From the NCBI RefSeq assembly GCF_029893805.1, contig NZ_JARXYP010000002.1, forward strand, positions 1-64,000: a stretch of DNA of 64,000 nt. Reading direction: 5' to 3'. The notes beneath the pieces are model-generated. The model did no database searches. It saw only the letters and a program-made list of their open reading frames with translations, and was not told where the DNA came from. Shown here one piece after another: positions 62,824 through 64,000 of this stretch; the first letter of the stretch is position 1; every line of letters starts with the position of its first letter. The translations under genes were made by a program, and so were the position numbers. This DNA comes from Streptomyces sp. SAI-135 (GTDB taxonomy: Bacteria > Actinomycetota > Actinomycetes > Streptomycetales > Streptomycetaceae).

Positions 62824-63112
62824 AAGTCTGGAGAAGGACGGGTTCCGGGCTCTCATGTCCGTGGACCAGGGCCAGGTGGTGCTGCGTTCGAGGCGCGGCA
62901 CGCAGATGGCTGCCGCGTTCCCGGAGGTCGTGTCCGGGGCCGGGCAACTACCCGATGCGACCGCGTTCGACGGCGAGTTGGTGGTGTGGGAGAACGGCCG
63001 CCTCGCGTTCGAGCGGCTGCAGGACCGGCTGCACCGCCGCGGCGCCGGCGCTCTCCGGGCGGCGGAGGTGCGGCCGGCGCACTTCGTAACTGGAGTACGC
63101 GCGGGTTCGTAG
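62824..63112 (+). pseudogene. N-terminal remnant of an ATP-dependent DNA ligase
   Basis: The frame reads LEKDGFRALMSVDQGQVVLRSRRGTQMAAAFPEVVSGAGQLPDATAFDGELVVWENGRLAFERLQDRLHRRGAGALRAAEVRPAHFV, the adenylation-domain start of ATP-dependent ligases. The catalytic motif should be K-x-D-G-x-R (usually KWDGFRA); here it is KDGFRA with one residue lost, which would destroy activity. Similarity ends at HFV (63090) and the frame stops soon after. It belongs to the same family as the remnant at 44.2 kb. Confidence 0.75.
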
Positions 63113-63135
63113 TCGATCGCTGCGTGCGATCTCTT

Positions 63136-63202
63136 ACATGTCGACAGGTCCGAGACCCGTGTTCGACATGTCCCTGAGTCGGTGGAGTTTCCGCAGAAAC
63201 TC
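63136..63202. repeat. Inverted repeats upstream of the recombinase gene
   Basis: ACATGTCGA (63136-63144) and TCGACATGT (63173-63181) form a 9-bp inverted repeat 28 bp apart. Right after it, GAGTTTC-CGCA-GAAACTC (63185-63202) is a perfect 7-bp inverted repeat. They lie within 110 bases of the recombinase start and could be its operator, a crossover site or arm sites. Confidence 0.5.
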
Positions 63203-63239
63203 GCAGAATCTGCAAGCGTGGTTCGTAATCTGCGTGTTC

Positions 63240-64000
63240 GTGGATGAATACCGAACTCGTCGCACCGCGCTGGAGCCAAGGCCGGCGGAGGAGCTCGGCG
63301 GCGCTGGGTTGGCGGACGTCTTTCAGCTGCACCGCCGCCGCGGCGAGCGGGACGGCCTGTCGGAGCGTGACTACTTCTTCGACACCCTCGCTGAGTACCA
63401 GTGGGCACGCGACGCGGCGGGTCTGATGCCGGAAACGGTCGACAAGCTCGTGAAACCTGTGATCGAGATCTGTGAGTACCTGGATCTGGCTCCATGGCGC
63501 CTGCAACCACGAGACCTCGACCGCTACTTCGCCGGACCGGGCAAGCGGGCCCGCTCCACCGTTCGCACCAAGATCAACCTTATTGACGGGTACTTCGCGT
63601 TCCTTGAGCAACGGTACGCGGGTGAGATCAACCGTCGTTTCGGTGTAGTCGTGGAGTCGCCGATCGATCCGTTCAATCGGCCCCGCCACCGGGGTGACTT
63701 CGGTCTGCGGGTGCCGCCGTCGCAGCAGGCTATGCGGGAGTTCTTCGCTGCGTGGCGGCGTGCTCTGCCACAGGCACGCAAGGAGGCGGTCGCGTGCCGT
63801 GACTACGTCATGGCGAAGATCGCCTACTTGTCGGGCGTGCGAGCGGCTGAGCTGTGCGGTGTGTGTATGCGCGATGTTCACTGGGAGTCGGGCCAGTGGG
63901 GCCGCTTCCTCGTTCATGGCAAGGGGGCTCGGGGGTCGGGGCCGCGGCAGCGTGAGGCGTTCTTGTTCGAGCAGGGGCGGGAGCTGCTCTGGTGGTACGT
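63240..64000 (+). CDS. Tyrosine-type site-specific recombinase (3' end outside window)
   Basis: The plus strand is open from GTG 63240 (or GTG 63234) to the window end, at least 253 residues. The N-terminal SAM-like domain reads SERDYFFDTLAEYQWARDAAGLMPETVDKLVKPVIEICEYLDLAPWRLQPRDLDRYFAG and TVRTKINLIDGYFAFLEQRY. The catalytic domain starts with AKIAYLSGVRAAELCGVCMRDV (Arg I in SGVRAAEL) and HGKGARGSGPRQREAFL (catalytic Lys in HGKGARGS). The HxxR box and Tyr nucleophile would lie past position 64000. No good ribosome site was found. Such recombinases are frequent on Streptomyces linear plasmids and transposons. Confidence 0.8.
   Translation, partial: MDEYRTRRTALEPRPAEELGGAGLADVFQLHRRRGERDGLSERDYFFDTLAEYQWARDAAGLMPETVDKLVKPVIEICEYLDLAPWRLQPRDLDRYFAGPGKRARSTVRTKINLIDGYFAFLEQRYAGEINRRFGVVVESPIDPFNRPRHRGDFGLRVPPSQQAMREFFAAWRRALPQARKEAVACRDYVMAKIAYLSGVRAAELCGVCMRDVHWESGQWGRFLVHGKGARGSGPRQREAFLFEQGRELLWWY

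Noticed and set aside
1..64000. tRNA or rRNA genes
   Set aside because: None recognised by eye on either strand; no tRNA-like cloverleaf with a GTTCGA loop in good context was found.

Overview
The window is very GC-rich with strong wobble-position G/C bias and frequent GTG starts. Its gene families (replication-relaxation protein, helicase-associated repeats, secreted RHS and LamG proteins, IS256-type transposases, type I-E CRISPR with GGGACC-type repeats) point to Streptomyces or a close relative. The many broken genes, scattered transposase, Ku and ligase remnants, and plasmid-type hypothetical genes suggest a chromosome arm or a large linear plasmid rather than core chromosome.

Layout. 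0-8.4 kb: the end of a helicase-associated protein, then a small-molecule metabolism island (TetR regulator, DUF302-like protein, amidase, alpha/beta hydrolase, Rrf2 regulator, metallo-beta-lactamase-fold hydrolase). Two regulators have visible palindromic operators. 7.5-15.7 kb: replicon-type genes, including a large Phd-RecA/DnaB-polymerase-like fusion protein overlapped by a small HTH protein, an arrangement that recalls telomere-maintenance pairs of linear Streptomyces replicons. 16.4-18.5 kb: a three-gene leftward operon with a Cys-rich protein and a methyltransferase. 18.6-19.7 kb: remnants of an IS256 transposase and a frameshifted SnoaL-like gene. 20.0-23.5 kb: a compact RiPP-like locus (two-Cys-pair protein, small precursor candidate, HQxxH peptide hydroxylase, aldo/keto reductase). 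23.5-30.7 kb: decayed plasmid genes, a NUDIX hydrolase, an RHH/PemK-like toxin-antitoxin pair, a TPR protein and small membrane proteins.

31.0-44.2 kb is a type I-E CRISPR-Cas locus: array 1 (about 19 repeats), the leftward operon cas3-cas8e-cse2-cas7e-cas5e-cas6e, and divergent array 2 (about 54 repeats). cas1 and cas2 are absent. A 0.7-kb insert between cas3 and cas8e is flanked by 67-bp direct repeats that duplicate the cas3 tail. It carries a gene for a two-helix membrane protein and a two-repeat, one-spacer mini-CRISPR. The first 11 bases of that spacer match the sequence just before the small gene's start. This is the layout expected of a CRISPR-guarding toxin module (CreTA-like) and is the most interesting find in the window.

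44.2-64 kb: a ligase remnant; a secreted RHS polymorphic toxin with a C-terminal HExxH metalloprotease and a probable zinc-ribbon immunity protein; a secreted LamG protein; a frameshifted IS256-family element; a Ku tail remnant and a PIG-L deacetylase. Then comes a tightly coupled operon of a CocE/NonD hydrolase, two proteins resembling nitrile-hydratase-type (NHLP) leaders and a benzoylformate-decarboxylase-like enzyme. The window ends with a second ligase remnant and a tyrosine recombinase running off the edge. No rRNA or tRNA genes were recognised.
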